A DNA stretch of 64,000 nt from Rosa chinensis. Taxonomy: Eukaryota; Streptophyta; Magnoliopsida; Rosales; Rosaceae. This document shows positions 21,930 through 32,683 of this stretch, in pieces (the stretch's first letter is position 1; each line of letters begins with the position of its first letter). The notes under the pieces were generated by a model. The model worked only from the letters and a program-made list of their open reading frames with translations. It had not been told where the DNA came from and searched no databases. Both the position numbers and the translations under genes were made by a program. The stretch lies in contig NC_037093.1 of assembly GCF_002994745.2 (NCBI RefSeq), positions 34,414,384-34,478,383 of the forward strand, given 5' to 3'.

Positions 21930-23135
21930 TTAAAACTCAGGTTTGACCTTCACATCTCCATTTGGCAATGTGCTTTGTGCTTGTGCAAGCCGTTTCATTT
22001 CCTGTATCAAATGAGAAGTGTTTACAGCCTATAAAGAAACAAGTGAAACACCCATTTAACACATCGAGGAAGGGTAATAATAGTCTTATCAAAATGGAAA
22101 AAGCCGATTTCTGCTGGGCGCAGAGTCATAGATAGGTGACAGATTCATTTACAAAAGTATACACATTCAGAAAAGGGTTGTTTAATAGTAGGGACAATGA
22201 ACAAAAGAGAAGGGGAGAATGCATGAAGAGGTGCAAAGAAGACTTTCTTCACATAATTTTGACCAAAAAAAGCCTATTAAACATGCAGACAATCAATTTG
22301 ATAAAATCCATTTATACCATATTGGCAGATCAATGAAATGCAACTTACAGCAGCTGAAGCAGCACGTATTTCTCTATATGATTCAACTCCATCAGGAAAT
22401 GCCTGTTCAAGTTTGTCGAGAAGATGTTTTCGCAAACTCTGAAGATGCATGAGAGCAAGATGAATCATGTAACTTCAAACATTGAAATGGAAAAAATAGA
22501 TGTATAAAAAAAATGGATTGAAAATATCAAAGTAAGGTCAAGCTTACCTTGAAGGTATCAGTTTTGCCTTTAGTGATCTGATTTTTGGCGATACAGCTGT
22601 TTATGACATCCCTTGTAAATTCATCAGGATTCTTTCCATCGTCAATCAAACTAGGCCAAATCAATTGTAGTCAAAACTGGCCATAAAAGAGAAATATTGA
22701 GTTATTAAAAAGAAAATTACAGAAGAAAACTCACTTAAAAACCTCCATAGGAACCTGGATATTGCATTTGTCAGACAACTTAGCCATATTGTCAAGCTCC
22801 ATAACAAGAGCATTTCTGAGAGGTCAAACCCAATGTGAGAAAGTCTCCTATAGACAATCAAATACTGCGAAAGTACTCAATTGAGCAGCTCAGGTTGAGG
22901 AGAATTACAGGCGCTGGAGGAGGGGGAGCTGAGAGCCGGCATTGAACGAAGAGACAGTGAGGTAGAGCTGGTGAATGAGCCCTAAAGTCTTCTGAATAGA
23001 GTTAATGACCTGGTTCAGGTCTTGCTTTGGATCATCCACCCCTGTTGTTCCTGCTGTATCATTGGTTTGAGGGACCAATATCCCATTGCCACCACTCCCA
23101 CCAATCCCAGCATTTGCATTCATCAATGCATCCAT
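21930..23135 (-). CDS. MED10: Mediator complex subunit 10 (MED10), five coding exons
   Basis: MED10/NUT2 is a small subunit of the Mediator middle module, which bridges transcription factors and RNA polymerase II in the nucleus. Coding exons on the minus strand are 23135-22909, 22815-22735, 22650-22548, 22438-22349 and 22001-21930. All have GT/AG borders and join into 191 codons (190 aa) with no stop, matching the plant family length. The N-terminus is Gly/Asn-rich (residues 1-37). The conserved Med10 domain follows (DPKQDLNQVINSIQKTLGL, SSFNAGSQLPLLQRL, MELDNMAKLSDKCNIQ, LIDDGKNPDEF, CIAKNQITKGKTD). The C-terminus reads EMKRLAQAQSTLPNG. A 5'UTR intron precedes the ATG. A truncated gypsy element lies 275 bp beyond the stop and Helitron ends lie upstream. 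The frame looks intact and functional. Confidence 0.95.
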
Positions 23136-23542
23136 CTCAGACCACTGTTAAGCAATTCAACTGTTAAACATTAAATCCTGTTTAATGATTGAACTTCAGA
23201 ACTTCCTAAAAAAATAAACAGAATACTAAACACCCAGCTGAAGCAAAGACTTTAGTATATGCTAAACTTTTGGGGACCTTAATATATAAATCTATATGTT
23301 CACTAGTCCTTATTTTACTTAACGAAACCACAACAAGGGTCTTATAAGCCCTTCATGCTCAATCCCATGTGCTTTTCCAACTATATACAGATACAGTTTC
23401 AGTTCATTAGGGTAACTAGATACCCAACTTGCTTTGAACTGAGTGGAAACACTTGTCTTTGTTCACAAAATCGTGTATGTCGTAAAATTCCAATTATGTA
23501 GCACCTAAAAGAACAAAGGTAGTTGATGATGCCTATAAATAA

Positions 23543-24100
23543 CTAGCAACGGTACCTGCGCTTTGCCGCAGGATTTGTTGTTGGTGATAATTTACAATAA
23601 TGAAAGATATAATTGAAAATGACTTTATTATTGATCAAACTGATAAAATATCATATATTACACTAATTGGAATAGTATTTTTGACAAAATTGTCAAACAG
23701 CTAACACTTTAACATATATTTTCAAAACAAATTGACAAAGCATTCATTTAATCACAATTAATTAAAGATCAAAACTGCAGATTTGATAGAAGGTAGCATT
23801 CATATATCTGCTATTGAATTACATATTCAAACTCCTATCAGACTTTCTTCTCCTCTGTTTCTGGTGGAGGTAACAAAATATTGAAGACTCTATCAGCCAA
23901 AACTATTCCAATTAAAGGACCAATCTAATAAACAAAGAAGAGCTCCCAAGTATTGTGCCAGTTGTTAACATAAGCCCAGCCAAAAGCATTAGCACGGTTC
24001 ATAGAAGATAAACTGTCAATTCGAGCTCAATTTCAATTACACATGCTCTAGTAGCCGCACAACACCCAAATTCATAAAGAAAAATTGGACCTCAATTTTC
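23543..24100 (-). mobile_element. Helitron 3' end in the MED10 5'UTR intron
   Basis: On the minus strand a GC-rich hairpin (CCTGCGGCAAAGCGCAGG) is followed about 10 bp later by CTAG and a host T (23546-23542). This is the Helitron 3' signature, and its hairpin matches those of six other ends in the window. The 5' end was not found, so the right coordinate only covers the recognisable part. It could extend to about 25700. Confidence 0.75.
23838..24002 (-). pseudogene. Captured last-exon fragment of a SIP1-type aquaporin
   Basis: The minus strand encodes about 54 residues: ANAFGWAYVNNWHNTWE, then a stop where the family has W, IGPLIGIVLADRVF, and a C-terminal PPPETEEKK tail before TGA 23838-23840. 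This matches the second NPA region, last transmembrane helix and lysine-rich tail of plant small basic intrinsic proteins (SIP1), ER-localised aquaporins. The NPA motif reads N-R-A. With the internal stop and missing first five helices, it is a dead fragment carried in by the Helitron. Confidence 0.75.
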
Positions 24101-25740
24101 AAACTCAAATCTCTTATAAAAACCCAACTTCTTGGTAGAAAATTCAATCATGTTTAATGGATTAGAGGAAACAAAGACAAAATGGAGACCAAGTCCCATT
24201 TGGTAGACAGAGACCGAGGAATTCCAATTTGTATGCTGTGATGCGAAAGAATTCCAAACCGAACACAAATTCAAAGCTGGAAAAGTATGAGCTAGCAAAA
24301 ACCACCAAAAGCATTATTTCTTAATAGCGGATCATCAAACAAACTATTCACTTGATAAACTAACACGGCAAAGATACAATACAGTTTTTTTTTTCCAATC
24401 TCCAAATGCCTTCAAATGAAGGTTCACAGATTAAGAACCAAGTTCCTTGATCAATTAAGACAAATAAATTTCCAATATTTCAATGTTCAACTTAAGCGGA
24501 GTTGGAATTATGCATTTGCAACGTTTTAGAAATGCTCAGAATGTTTAACCAAACATATTTGCAGAAAAAGATTCTCTATCATTTTATATAAAGCTCTAGG
24601 ATTTTTGACATGAATCAAACATTGATCTTACTATGAATGAGAAAGAGTGAATAAATAAAAATCAAGTTTAAAAATATACCCTGAGATTGGAAATTTTGAA
24701 GTGCGCACTGCATTTAAAAAACTATTTATACTTGTTAGACCATGATAATTAACTGATTTGTGATAAATGTAAAACAATCTATACAGAATGGTCCAAAGAG
24801 TCATAATGAAAAAAAGAAAAGAAAAAAGATGGACAGATTCTATAGTTTCTGAAAATCAAAGCAAGAAAACCATAGTAATAGTTTCTGAACAAAGAAGCTT
24901 TTTTGTTTTTTGGGTGAGAATTGAAGAGGCCAAACAAAACAGCAATGAAAGTAAACAACCTTAATCTCACTATCCATACTTAAACCTTAATTAGACTCAG
25001 CCCGCTTCTTTTCTACTGTTTCCTGCCTCTAATTTTCTACTTAACCCTAGTCGACACTTAATCTCAACATCAGAAATATCACACTCCTGTACAGAACTGA
25101 AACCCTAATGTACACCACGTTCAAAATTAAACCAAAAAAAATGGGTCCATTCTTTTATTACTAATTCTTCTCAGAGGATCAAAAAATTCAACTTGATTGA
25201 CTAACCATACAGAACCCGCTTTTGGGTTTTCTCTGTCCAAAACTCAAAGACTTGAACGAATTTCGAATAGTTTCTTAGCTTTTCCAAACAAATCAAACAC
25301 ACCATTGACGAAGTACGATTCAATATAAATAAAACTGAAGCTATATTTACAGACACACACACACATGAGTTAGAGGGAAGGGAAGTGGACCTGGGAGGTG
25401 GATCTTCAACAATGGCGATGATGGTCTGAGAAGCAAGCAAGAGTTTTGAGATTCGAAACTCAAATCCGAATTGGCTGCACAAAATTGGGAGACCATGGAA
25501 TTTACAAACCCAAACACAAAAACATCAAATAAATTTCTTTTCCATTCCTCTACTACTACTTCATTTTTCCTAACCAAACAGAGCTCCACACAAAATCAAA
25601 ACCCCGAAACAGATTGAAGATAAAGCCGTAGCAAATGAAAACAATCCGAAAAATCAAAACTATTTGAACCCGATAATAATGATGACAATAGTGATTTGAA
25701 TCAAAATAAGCAATTGATGGTAGGGTTTTTCGAAGGCTAC

Positions 25741-25859
25741 CTTGTCTGCTCAACTCTATCTCTTGATTGGAAATAGCAGAAGAAAAGAAGGGCTGGGATG
25801 ATGTGATATGATAGATCCACGCTGGCAGTAGTTTATTCTTGGCACCCACCTTTATAATC
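25741..25859 (-). promoter_or_regulatory. Putative MED10 core promoter and first 5'UTR exon
   Basis: A TATA-like box (GATTATAAAGG on the minus strand, about 25849-25859) lies 100-115 bp upstream of the donor-like site at 25740. That places a start of transcription near 25820 and a noncoding exon of about 80 bp. The Helitron 3' terminus at 25914 is only about 55 bp upstream of the TATA-like box. Inferred from sequence only. Confidence 0.45.
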
Positions 25860-26594
25860 AAAGGAACCAAAACAAAAGGCTTAAAGAAGTTGATGAAAAT
25901 CAGAAGCAATAGACTAGCAATAGTGCCCGCGCTTTGCGGCGGGTTTTGTAGTGGATTAATTTAGCTGTAGTAGTATACAGCAGCTGGATTTTTCTTAATA
26001 TAAGAAATAGGAGACATTGCTCATAAAGACTAAATACAGAAGGAAAGAATGGTATTGAAGCCGTTAAACAAAATGCTCTAAAATTATTCCCAATATATAC
26101 TCTCGGATTGTAAAGCTACATTCACTAAACATAAATAATGCTCAGCGGGCACTTCTCTAGATGCTGCTATAAAAGCAAACTACAGAAGGAAAAGAATGGT
26201 ATCGAGGTTGTTGAGAAGTAATTACAACCTATTAGATGAGTTTATAATTCTGTTCTTTTTGTTAGTATACACCTTGGCTGCTGCAGCTTGTTTACCTTAG
26301 CTACCGCTTCTCTCTTTATTTTCATAGACTCTGCTCCACGGCTTTCATCAATGCATCAACTTTTTTTATCAGCATCTAGAGAAGTCATAATACGCATTAG
26401 AAAAGAAAAGACATAAAAATCTAAACCAACTCTACCATTCTACTTCAAAAGTATACCTATCAGATGCAGCAACAATTAGATAAAAATTTAGTAGCTTGAA
26501 TGTCCGATGATCATTATCAAGTAAAGAGAAGAACTTAAGAAAAATAGATTAGCAATTATTAGTGAATTTGTATGAGAAAGTGAGAAATAGAACT

Positions 26595-26746
26595 TACACA
26601 ACATAACACTTCCCTTTATCGAGAGCAATTTTAAATGACTCCAATAACTTGAACTTTTGCACAATTCGAGCTGAACTGCTGCCTTTAAAGAGTTCCCTAA
26701 GAACTTATGTCAGCTTATTCAATTCAGATGCTGCCAATGTGACCTA
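26595..26746 (-). other. Captured exon-like segment in the Helitron, unrecognised
   Basis: After a TTATTTTAG acceptor-like site the minus strand reads VTLAASELNKLT, a stop, then VLRELFKGSSSARIVQKF and LLESFKIALDKGKCYVV. It looks like an exon of a helical cytosolic protein, but I do not recognise the family. It contains one in-frame stop. It lies on the same strand as the Helitron. Confidence 0.45.
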
Positions 26747-27075
26747 AAATAACATTGAAATAATACATAGAAATGATAAATAACATTTAGACACTGAAAT
26801 AAAATGTTACATAGCAAGCAAGTAGACAACAAACAATAAAATAAATTGCTTAACACATCGTTTTAGTGTCTTTTTTTTTCCCAAGTCTGATATGCTTACC
26901 AAACAAAGAATGTAGAGTTTTTTTATTTTCCATCTATTAGTTTTGTCTCTAGATCAGATATCCTTAGCAAACAAACAATGTGCAAAGCTTTTATTTCCCA
27001 TCTATTCGTTCAATACAACAACCATATAAACTCACGACATTTCCATGTTGTAAATATATGCAAAAAGTGTATCAC

Positions 27076-27080
27076 ACTTC
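27076..27080. repeat. Target site duplication, left copy (ACTTC)
   Basis: ACTTC before the 5' LTR is repeated exactly at 32372-32376 after the 3' LTR. Confidence 0.9.
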
Positions 27081-27593
27081 TGTTGTGTTTTTGGCTCATT
27101 GATACAATCTGAAAATTAGGATGCAGAATTCAAATCCAAGTCTAGAAAGGAAAGAGGTTTGCGCGCAGCTTTTCTATAAGTTCTAGGAAAGTTAGTCTTT
27201 CAAGTTCTATTAGGATTTGTATTAAAAGCTTAGTCTATTAGGGTTAGGAATCCTAATCCCATGTTGTATCAGCAGCCTCTATGCCCTATAAATAGGGGCT
27301 GCAGTCAGTTTTCTGGAAAGAAGACAGAAAGTGCAGAAAACTGAGAGTCAAGGTGATAGAGAGATAAGAACTAGTCAGAGGGGTTTGAGGGATCTGCAAT
27401 AAGTACTTGTAAACATCTAAATTCTTCATAGTGCTAGTGAATCTCTCAAGAGAGATCACGAAGTGGACGTAGGCTAAAGTTTTGGCTGAACCACTATAAA
27501 ATCTGCTGTGTTGTTTCTGTTTTCAGTTCATCTATTATTCTGATTTTGCTTAAATAGTAAAACACAAAGATCCTAAAGGGGACTTACACAATA
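27081..27593 (+). repeat. 5' LTR of the TNT1-like element
   Basis: It begins TGTTGTGTTTTTGGC and ends TTACACAATA. A promoter-like CCTATAAATAGGGG lies inside at about 27283-27297, upstream of the leader. Confidence 0.95.
27283..27297 (+). promoter_or_regulatory. TATA box in the 5' LTR
   Basis: CTATAAATAGGGG is a strong plant TATA context in the middle of the LTR, as expected for the U3/R border. The same motif is kept in the 3' LTR near 32063. Confidence 0.7.
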
Positions 27594-27595
27594 AG

Positions 27596-27607
27596 TGGTA
27601 TCAGAGC
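27596..27607 (+). promoter_or_regulatory. Primer binding site of the TNT1-like element
   Basis: TGGTATCAGAGC lies 2 bp after the 5' LTR and is complementary to initiator-Met tRNA. Confidence 0.9.
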
Positions 27608-27627
27608 TTAGGCTCAAGGTGTTTGCG

Positions 27628-29901
27628 ATGGTGAACGGCCAAGTCATTGTCGAAGCAGGAGATGTGAAACCGTCCATTAAGCCCTTTAATGGCAAGGACA
27701 ACTTCACGCTTTGGCAAAGGAAGATGAAGAACGTTCTGGTTCAGCAAGAGGTTGATGAGGCAATTGGAGATAAGCCTGCAACAATGACTGAAGCAGATTA
27801 TACAAAGAAGAATAAGAAAGCAAAGAGCTCAATTGAGTTGCATCTTGCTGATAATGTCTTGCTTCATATTGGTGAGAATATGACTACAAAGGAAGCATGG
27901 GAGAAGCTTGAAAGCGTCTACAGGGGTAAAACTATCAGCAGCAAGTTGCTCTTGAAGGAGCAGCTCTTTGGCCTCAAGATGGAGGAAGGAGATGATCTTA
28001 ATGATCACATATGCAATTTTCAGAATTGCATATCAAACTTGGAGAAGGTTGGAGCAAAGATGGATGACGAAGACACAGCTGTCATGTTACTTCATTCGCT
28101 TCCACCTTCATTCAAGCACTTCAAAACCACCATGATATTCAAAGATACTATCACACTTTCTAAAGTGTGTGAGAACTTGGAATCATATGTCAAAATGGAC
28201 AAAGATGAAGAAAGTTCTCAAGCACGGGGACTTCATGTCAGAGGCAAGGAGAGAGGAAGGTCCAGGAATAGAGGTGGTGGATTTGAAGAAAGAGGCAGGT
28301 CTAAATCCAAGGGGAAAGGCAAAGAAAAGAAGAATGGTTGCTTCGAATGTGGTTCACTTGACCACTGGAAAAGGAATTGCAAACAATGGAAGGAGAAAAA
28401 GGCGCAGATGTTAGGAGAAAGCTCCAAGTCAGCCAATGTCGTTGCTGGAAATTATAGTGACGATGGAGAACTTCTCGCAATAACAACCAGCTCTAGCGCG
28501 CTTAAATATTGGACCTTAGATACAGCCTGCACATTTCATATGTGTGCACACAGAGATTGGTACGACACATATGAAGAGAGGAACACCGGGGAAGTGTTGA
28601 TGGGAGATGATTCACCTTGTAGGATTATGGGAATCGGAACAGTAAAGATCAAGATGCATGATGGAATTGTCCGAACGCTGGGAAACGTCCGACATGTCCC
28701 AAAATTGAGCAGAAATCTGATTTCATTGAGCACTTTGGATAGGGCTGGATTTTGGTATAAATCTGAAAAAGGACAGCTCAAGGTAGGAAAGGGACAAATG
28801 GTCTACATGAGGAGTGTGATGCAACCAGATAACATGTATAAACTTACGGGTTCTACGGTGGTTGGTGGAGCTGCAGTTTGTACAGAGGAAGACAAGACTG
28901 AGCTTTGGCATAAACGGCTAGGGCACATGAGTCAGAGAGGGTTGCAGGAATTACAAAAAAAGGATCAGCTGGAAGGTGTAATGAGCTGCAAACTTGAATT
29001 TTGCAAGTATTGCACACTCGGAAAGCAGACCAAGGTGACATTCAATGTGGGCAGCAGTGAGAACAAATCCAAAGGAGTATTGGACTATATTCACACAGAT
29101 GTTTGGGGGCCTACACCAACAAAATCAAAGGGTGGAGCTAGATACTTTGTCTCTTTCATAGATGATTTTTCAAGGAAGGTTTGGGTATACTTTATGAAAA
29201 CTAAAGACCAGGTTTTCACTAAGTTCAAGGAGTGGAAAGCTGAGGTTGAAAACCAAACAGGCAGAAAAATCAAGTGTTTGAGAAGCGACAATGGAGGTGA
29301 CTATAGAGATAATCAGTTCTTACAGCTGTGCAAGGATGCAGGCATCACAAGACACTTTACTGTTAAGAAGACTCCTCAACAAAACGGTGTTGCAGAAAGG
29401 ATGAACAGAACTCTTATGGAGAGAAAAAGAAGCATGAGACTTCATGAGGGGTTGCCTGAAACTTTTTGGGCAGAAGCGGTTAATCATGCATGTTATTTGA
29501 TTAATCGATCACCTTCTAGGGCTATTAACTTCAAGTGTGCAGAGGAGGTATGGTCTGGAAAGCCAGTTGATTATTCAAACTTGAGAGTGTTTGGTTGCAG
29601 TGCTTATGCACATATTCCCCTCGATGAAAGAGCCAAACTGAAACCTAAGTCCCTTGAGTGCTTGTTCATCGGCTTTGAGAAAGGGGTGAAAGGTTATAAG
29701 TTGTGGGATATAGTCAACGACAAAAGGGTGATCAGCAGGGATGTAATCTTTGATGAGAAGACTATGCCATTGAATGAGGAGGTTAATAGCAAGAGGGAGA
29801 AGATCGCTGTTGTTGAAGAAGAAGCAATCAAGATTTCATTAGCTAAACCATCAGATGAAGATTCCCAAGTTCAGGTGGAGCAAATTGAGCAAGTAGCATA
29901 G
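27628..29901 (+). CDS. Copia Gag-protease-integrase open frame (757 aa)
   Basis: The start at ATG 27628 (MVNGQVIVEAGD) is chosen because it lies just downstream of the PBS and begins the Gag N-terminus. Domains in order are Gag/UBN2 (about residues 10-190, with FNGKDNFTLWQRKM and AWEKLESVYRGKT), an Arg/Gly/Ser-rich stretch, a CCHC knuckle (CFECGSLDHWKRNC, about 240), protease (TLDTACTFHM, about 300), GAG-pre-integrase (LWHKRLGHMS, about 430), and integrase with all three catalytic motifs (HTDVWGP, LRSDNGGDY, QQNGVAERMNRT). A TAG ends the frame at 29899-29901. The rest of Pol is in another frame, so the natural polyprotein is cut before RT. Confidence 0.85.
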   Translation: MVNGQVIVEAGDVKPSIKPFNGKDNFTLWQRKMKNVLVQQEVDEAIGDKPATMTEADYTKKNKKAKSSIELHLADNVLLHIGENMTTKEAWEKLESVYRGKTISSKLLLKEQLFGLKMEEGDDLNDHICNFQNCISNLEKVGAKMDDEDTAVMLLHSLPPSFKHFKTTMIFKDTITLSKVCENLESYVKMDKDEESSQARGLHVRGKERGRSRNRGGGFEERGRSKSKGKGKEKKNGCFECGSLDHWKRNCKQWKEKKAQMLGESSKSANVVAGNYSDDGELLAITTSSSALKYWTLDTACTFHMCAHRDWYDTYEERNTGEVLMGDDSPCRIMGIGTVKIKMHDGIVRTLGNVRHVPKLSRNLISLSTLDRAGFWYKSEKGQLKVGKGQMVYMRSVMQPDNMYKLTGSTVVGGAAVCTEEDKTELWHKRLGHMSQRGLQELQKKDQLEGVMSCKLEFCKYCTLGKQTKVTFNVGSSENKSKGVLDYIHTDVWGPTPTKSKGGARYFVSFIDDFSRKVWVYFMKTKDQVFTKFKEWKAEVENQTGRKIKCLRSDNGGDYRDNQFLQLCKDAGITRHFTVKKTPQQNGVAERMNRTLMERKRSMRLHEGLPETFWAEAVNHACYLINRSPSRAINFKCAEEVWSGKPVDYSNLRVFGCSAYAHIPLDERAKLKPKSLECLFIGFEKGVKGYKLWDIVNDKRVISRDVIFDEKTMPLNEEVNSKREKIAVVEEEAIKISLAKPSDEDSQVQVEQIEQVA

Positions 29902-29904
29902 GGA

Positions 29905-31151
29905 ATGATCAAGGAGCTATTGAAGAAACAGAGCAGCAGCAACAGTCACTAGTTAGGGCTCAGGTGGAGCAATCCCCACAGAGGGGTCGAAATTCCCCTA
30001 TCCCACAAGCACCTGAGTCATTTAAAAGAAGCATAGTACTTGACAAACCTAACAGGAATCCAAGAAAGATACAAAGGTTTGGGTTCGAACCGGAAGAAGA
30101 TGTGAGTCATGCTCTGAGTATAAGTCAAGGAGATCCAACTACTTATCAAGATGCCATAGAAAGCGAAGAACGGGCAGGTTGGATTGGTGCTATGATAGAA
30201 GAGATGGAATCTTTGCATAAGAATTCCGTGTGGGAGTTGGTTCCTAAACCCAAAGAAAGAAAACTTGTTGGCTGCAAGTGGGTGTTTAGGAATAAAGAAG
30301 GAATACATGATGCTGATGCCATAAAGTATAAAGCACGTTTGGTGGCAAAAGGGTATTCGCAAAAAGAGGGAGTGGATTATGACGAGATTTTCTCTCCGGT
30401 CGTCAAACACACTTCAATTCGGTTATTGTTGTCTATAGCAACTCAGTATGATATGGAGATTGAGCAGATGGATGTGAAAACTGCGTTTCTTCATGGGGAC
30501 CTCGAAGAAGACATTTATATGTCGCAGCCGGAGGGTTTTGTCGAAACAGGAAAAGAGGATCTGGTTTGTCGGTTAAAGAAGTCTCTATATGGACTTAAGC
30601 AATCACCGAGACAGTGGTATAAGCGTTTCGACACATACATGCTGAAAATAGGCTACACAAAGTGTCTATATGACTGCCGCGTTTACTACCATGTATTCGA
30701 AGATGGGGAGATTATTCTACTACTTTTGTATGTAAATGACATGCTAATTGCATGCAAGGATATGTTGAAAATTCAAGAGCTTAAGAAGAAATTGGGAGCT
30801 GAATTAGACATGAAGGATCTAGGAGCTGCACAAAAGATCCTTGGAATTGAAATAAGGCGGGATAGAAAAGCTGGGAAAATTTGGCTGTCACAAGAAAAGT
30901 ACATTTTGAGGGTACTTGAACGCTTCAACATGGATGGAGCTAAGGTTGTTTCTGTCCCATTAGCTGCACATCATCAGTTAAGTGCAAAGCAGAGGCCATC
31001 AAGACAAAAAGAGATTGATGCGATGAAAGATGCTCCATATGCAAGTGCAGTAGGGTGTCTCATGTATGCAATGATTTGCACAAGACCAGATTTAGCTCAA
31101 GCATTGAGCGTTGTCTCTAAGTACATGTCAAATCCGGGTAAGCCCCACTAG
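29905..31151 (+). pseudogene. Copia reverse transcriptase, altered active site
   Basis: This frame continues Pol after a single-base phase change near 29900. The RT blocks are complete: YKARLVAKGYSQKEGVDYDE, QMDVKTAFLHGDLEEDIY and LYGLKQSPRQWY. The catalytic box reads YVND instead of YVDD (codon AAT at 30735-30737), which should abolish polymerisation. A TAG at 31149-31151 separates RNase H. Confidence 0.9.
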
Positions 31152-31700
31152 GAAGCAGTGAAGTGGATTTTGAGGTATTTAAAAGGAACTAGGCAGCTTG
31201 GAATCATGTTTGAGAGGAAACAAGAAGTAGCATGCATGGCTGGTTTTGTGGATGCAGATTATGCAGGAGACTTAGATAAAAGGAGGTCCACAACAGGTTA
31301 TGTTTTTACTTGTGGAGGAGGACCTGTGAGCTGGAAATCAACTCTTCAAGCAGTCACAGCTCTATCTACTACTGAGGCAGAATATATGGCATTAACAGAA
31401 GCTTCAAAGGAAGCTATTTGGTTGAATGGGCTGACAAGTGAATTTGGAATTCACCAAGAAGGCGTGGTAGTGAAGTGTGACAGTCAAAGTGCCATTCACT
31501 TGGCAAAGAATCAAGTGTTTCATGCAAGGACGAAACACATTGATGTTCGCTATCACAGGATCAGAGATTGGGTAGAATCTGGAAATATTATTGTGGAGAA
31601 GGTTCACACAAATGACAATGCTGTAGATTGTCTTACCAAGCCCGTTGCTATAGAGAAGTTCAAGCATTGCTTGAACTTGCTCAGTGTCACAACATGCTGA
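31152..31700 (+). pseudogene. Copia RNase H domain
   Basis: In frame with the RT but after a TAG, this reads AVKWILRYLKGTRQLG, GFVDADYAGDLDKRRSTTGY, ALSTTEAEYMAL and VKCDSQSAIHLAKN, the full set of copia RNase H motifs with the acidic residues present. It ends in TGA shortly before the polypurine tract. Confidence 0.9.
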
Positions 31701-31858
31701 GTTGTGGTGGAGCACCTCCTCACTTGAGGTGCGTTGAGGCAAGAAGAGTCTTGCCAAGGTGAAGGTTCTTGAAGGTTTGTTCGGGATTACTTCAAGAAGT
31801 TCAAGACATCCTGAAGGTTGCAGCAATTGTTTTGGTATCAACTCACCAAGGTGGAGAT

Positions 31859-32371
31859 TGTTGTGTTTTTGGCTCATTGATACAATCTGAAAATTAGGAT
31901 GCAGAATTCAAATCCAAGTCTAGACAGGAAAGAGGTTTGCGCGTAGCTTTTCTATAAGTTCTAGGAAAGTTAGTCTTTCAAGTTCTATTAGGATTTGTAT
32001 TAAAAGCTTAGTCTATTAGGGTTAGGAATCCTAATCCCATGTTGTATCAGCAGCCTCTATGCCCTATAAATAGGGGTTGCAGTCAATTTTCTGGAAAGAA
32101 GACAGAAAGTGCAGAAAACTGAGAGTCAAGGTGATAGAGAGATAAGAACTAGTCAGAGGGGTTTGAGGGATCTGCAATAAGTACTTGTAAACACCTAAAT
32201 TCTTTATAGTGCTAGTGAATCTCTCAAGAGAGATCACGAAGTGGACGTAGGCTAAAGTTTTAGCTGAACCACTATAAAATCTGCTGTGTTGTTTCTGTTT
32301 TCAGTTCATCTATTATTCTGATTTTGCTTAAGTAGTAAAACACAAAGATCCTAAAGGGGGCTTACACAATA
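31859..32371 (+). repeat. 3' LTR of the TNT1-like element
   Basis: This is a 513-bp copy of the 5' LTR, preceded by a purine-rich AAGGTGGAGA tract and followed by ACTTC at 32372-32376. Confidence 0.95.
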
Positions 32372-32485
32372 ACTTCTACATTTGGACGCTACATATATAT
32401 TGTGCAGGAATTCATAAAGCATGCTGCAATAAAGTGGAGTTGAAAATGTAAATGATAATGACTATCCAATGAGTATATATTGTTT

Positions 32486-32593
32486 GCTAACCTGTATCAA
32501 AAGACAGGAAAGCGTAGTTAATTCCACCAAAAGATATTGCCTCTGTGAATCTTTCCAAAGCTTCAACCTGCTCCAAAAACCTTTTTGCAGCCT
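32486..32593 (-). other. Captured exon-like segment in the Helitron, unrecognised
   Basis: Flanked by a TTATTTCAG acceptor and a donor-like GTTAGC, the minus strand encodes AAKRFLEQVEALERFTEAIS, then FGGINYAFLSFDT without a stop. It looks like a genuine exon of a host protein, but I cannot name the family. It is in the same orientation as the segment at 26595-26746 and separated from it by the copia insertion, so both may derive from one gene. Confidence 0.5.
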
Positions 32594-32652
32594 GAAATAA
32601 CCAACAAACAGCAAACCAAAAGCAGATGGAATTAAAGGTTTTAAAGGGGGGC

Positions 32653-32680
<28 letters not shown>
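32653..32680. repeat. (GA)n microsatellite
   Basis: It consists of about 14 uninterrupted GA units. No gene overlaps it. Confidence 0.9.

Positions 32681-32683
<3 letters not shown>

Larger units (their letters stand above)
23145..25740 (-). other. MED10 5'UTR intron, about 2.6 kb, containing Helitron-derived sequence
   Basis: An acceptor (GCTTAACAG) lies 9 bp upstream of the MED10 ATG at 23145-23146. A donor-like site (GACAAG then GTAGCC) lies at 25740-25739. The exon upstream of the donor has the composition of a 5'UTR. The intron holds a Helitron 3' end (23543) and a SIP1 exon fragment. The rest, about 24010-25700, is AT-rich sequence with no gene I can support. The splice pairing is inferred, not proven. 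Confidence 0.5.
27081..32371 (+). mobile_element. Near-complete TNT1-like Ty1/copia retrotransposon
   Basis: It has two 513-bp LTRs, a perfect 5-bp ACTTC target duplication, a PBS, a polypurine tract and a Gag-Pol region in copia order. By eye the LTRs differ at about 9 of 513 positions (1.8 percent), so the insertion is recent. The coding region is almost intact, with one frameshift near 29900, one stop at 31149-31151 and an altered RT active site. Gag and integrase wording is close to TNT1/Tork-type elements. It is inserted in a minus-strand Helitron. Confidence 0.95.
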
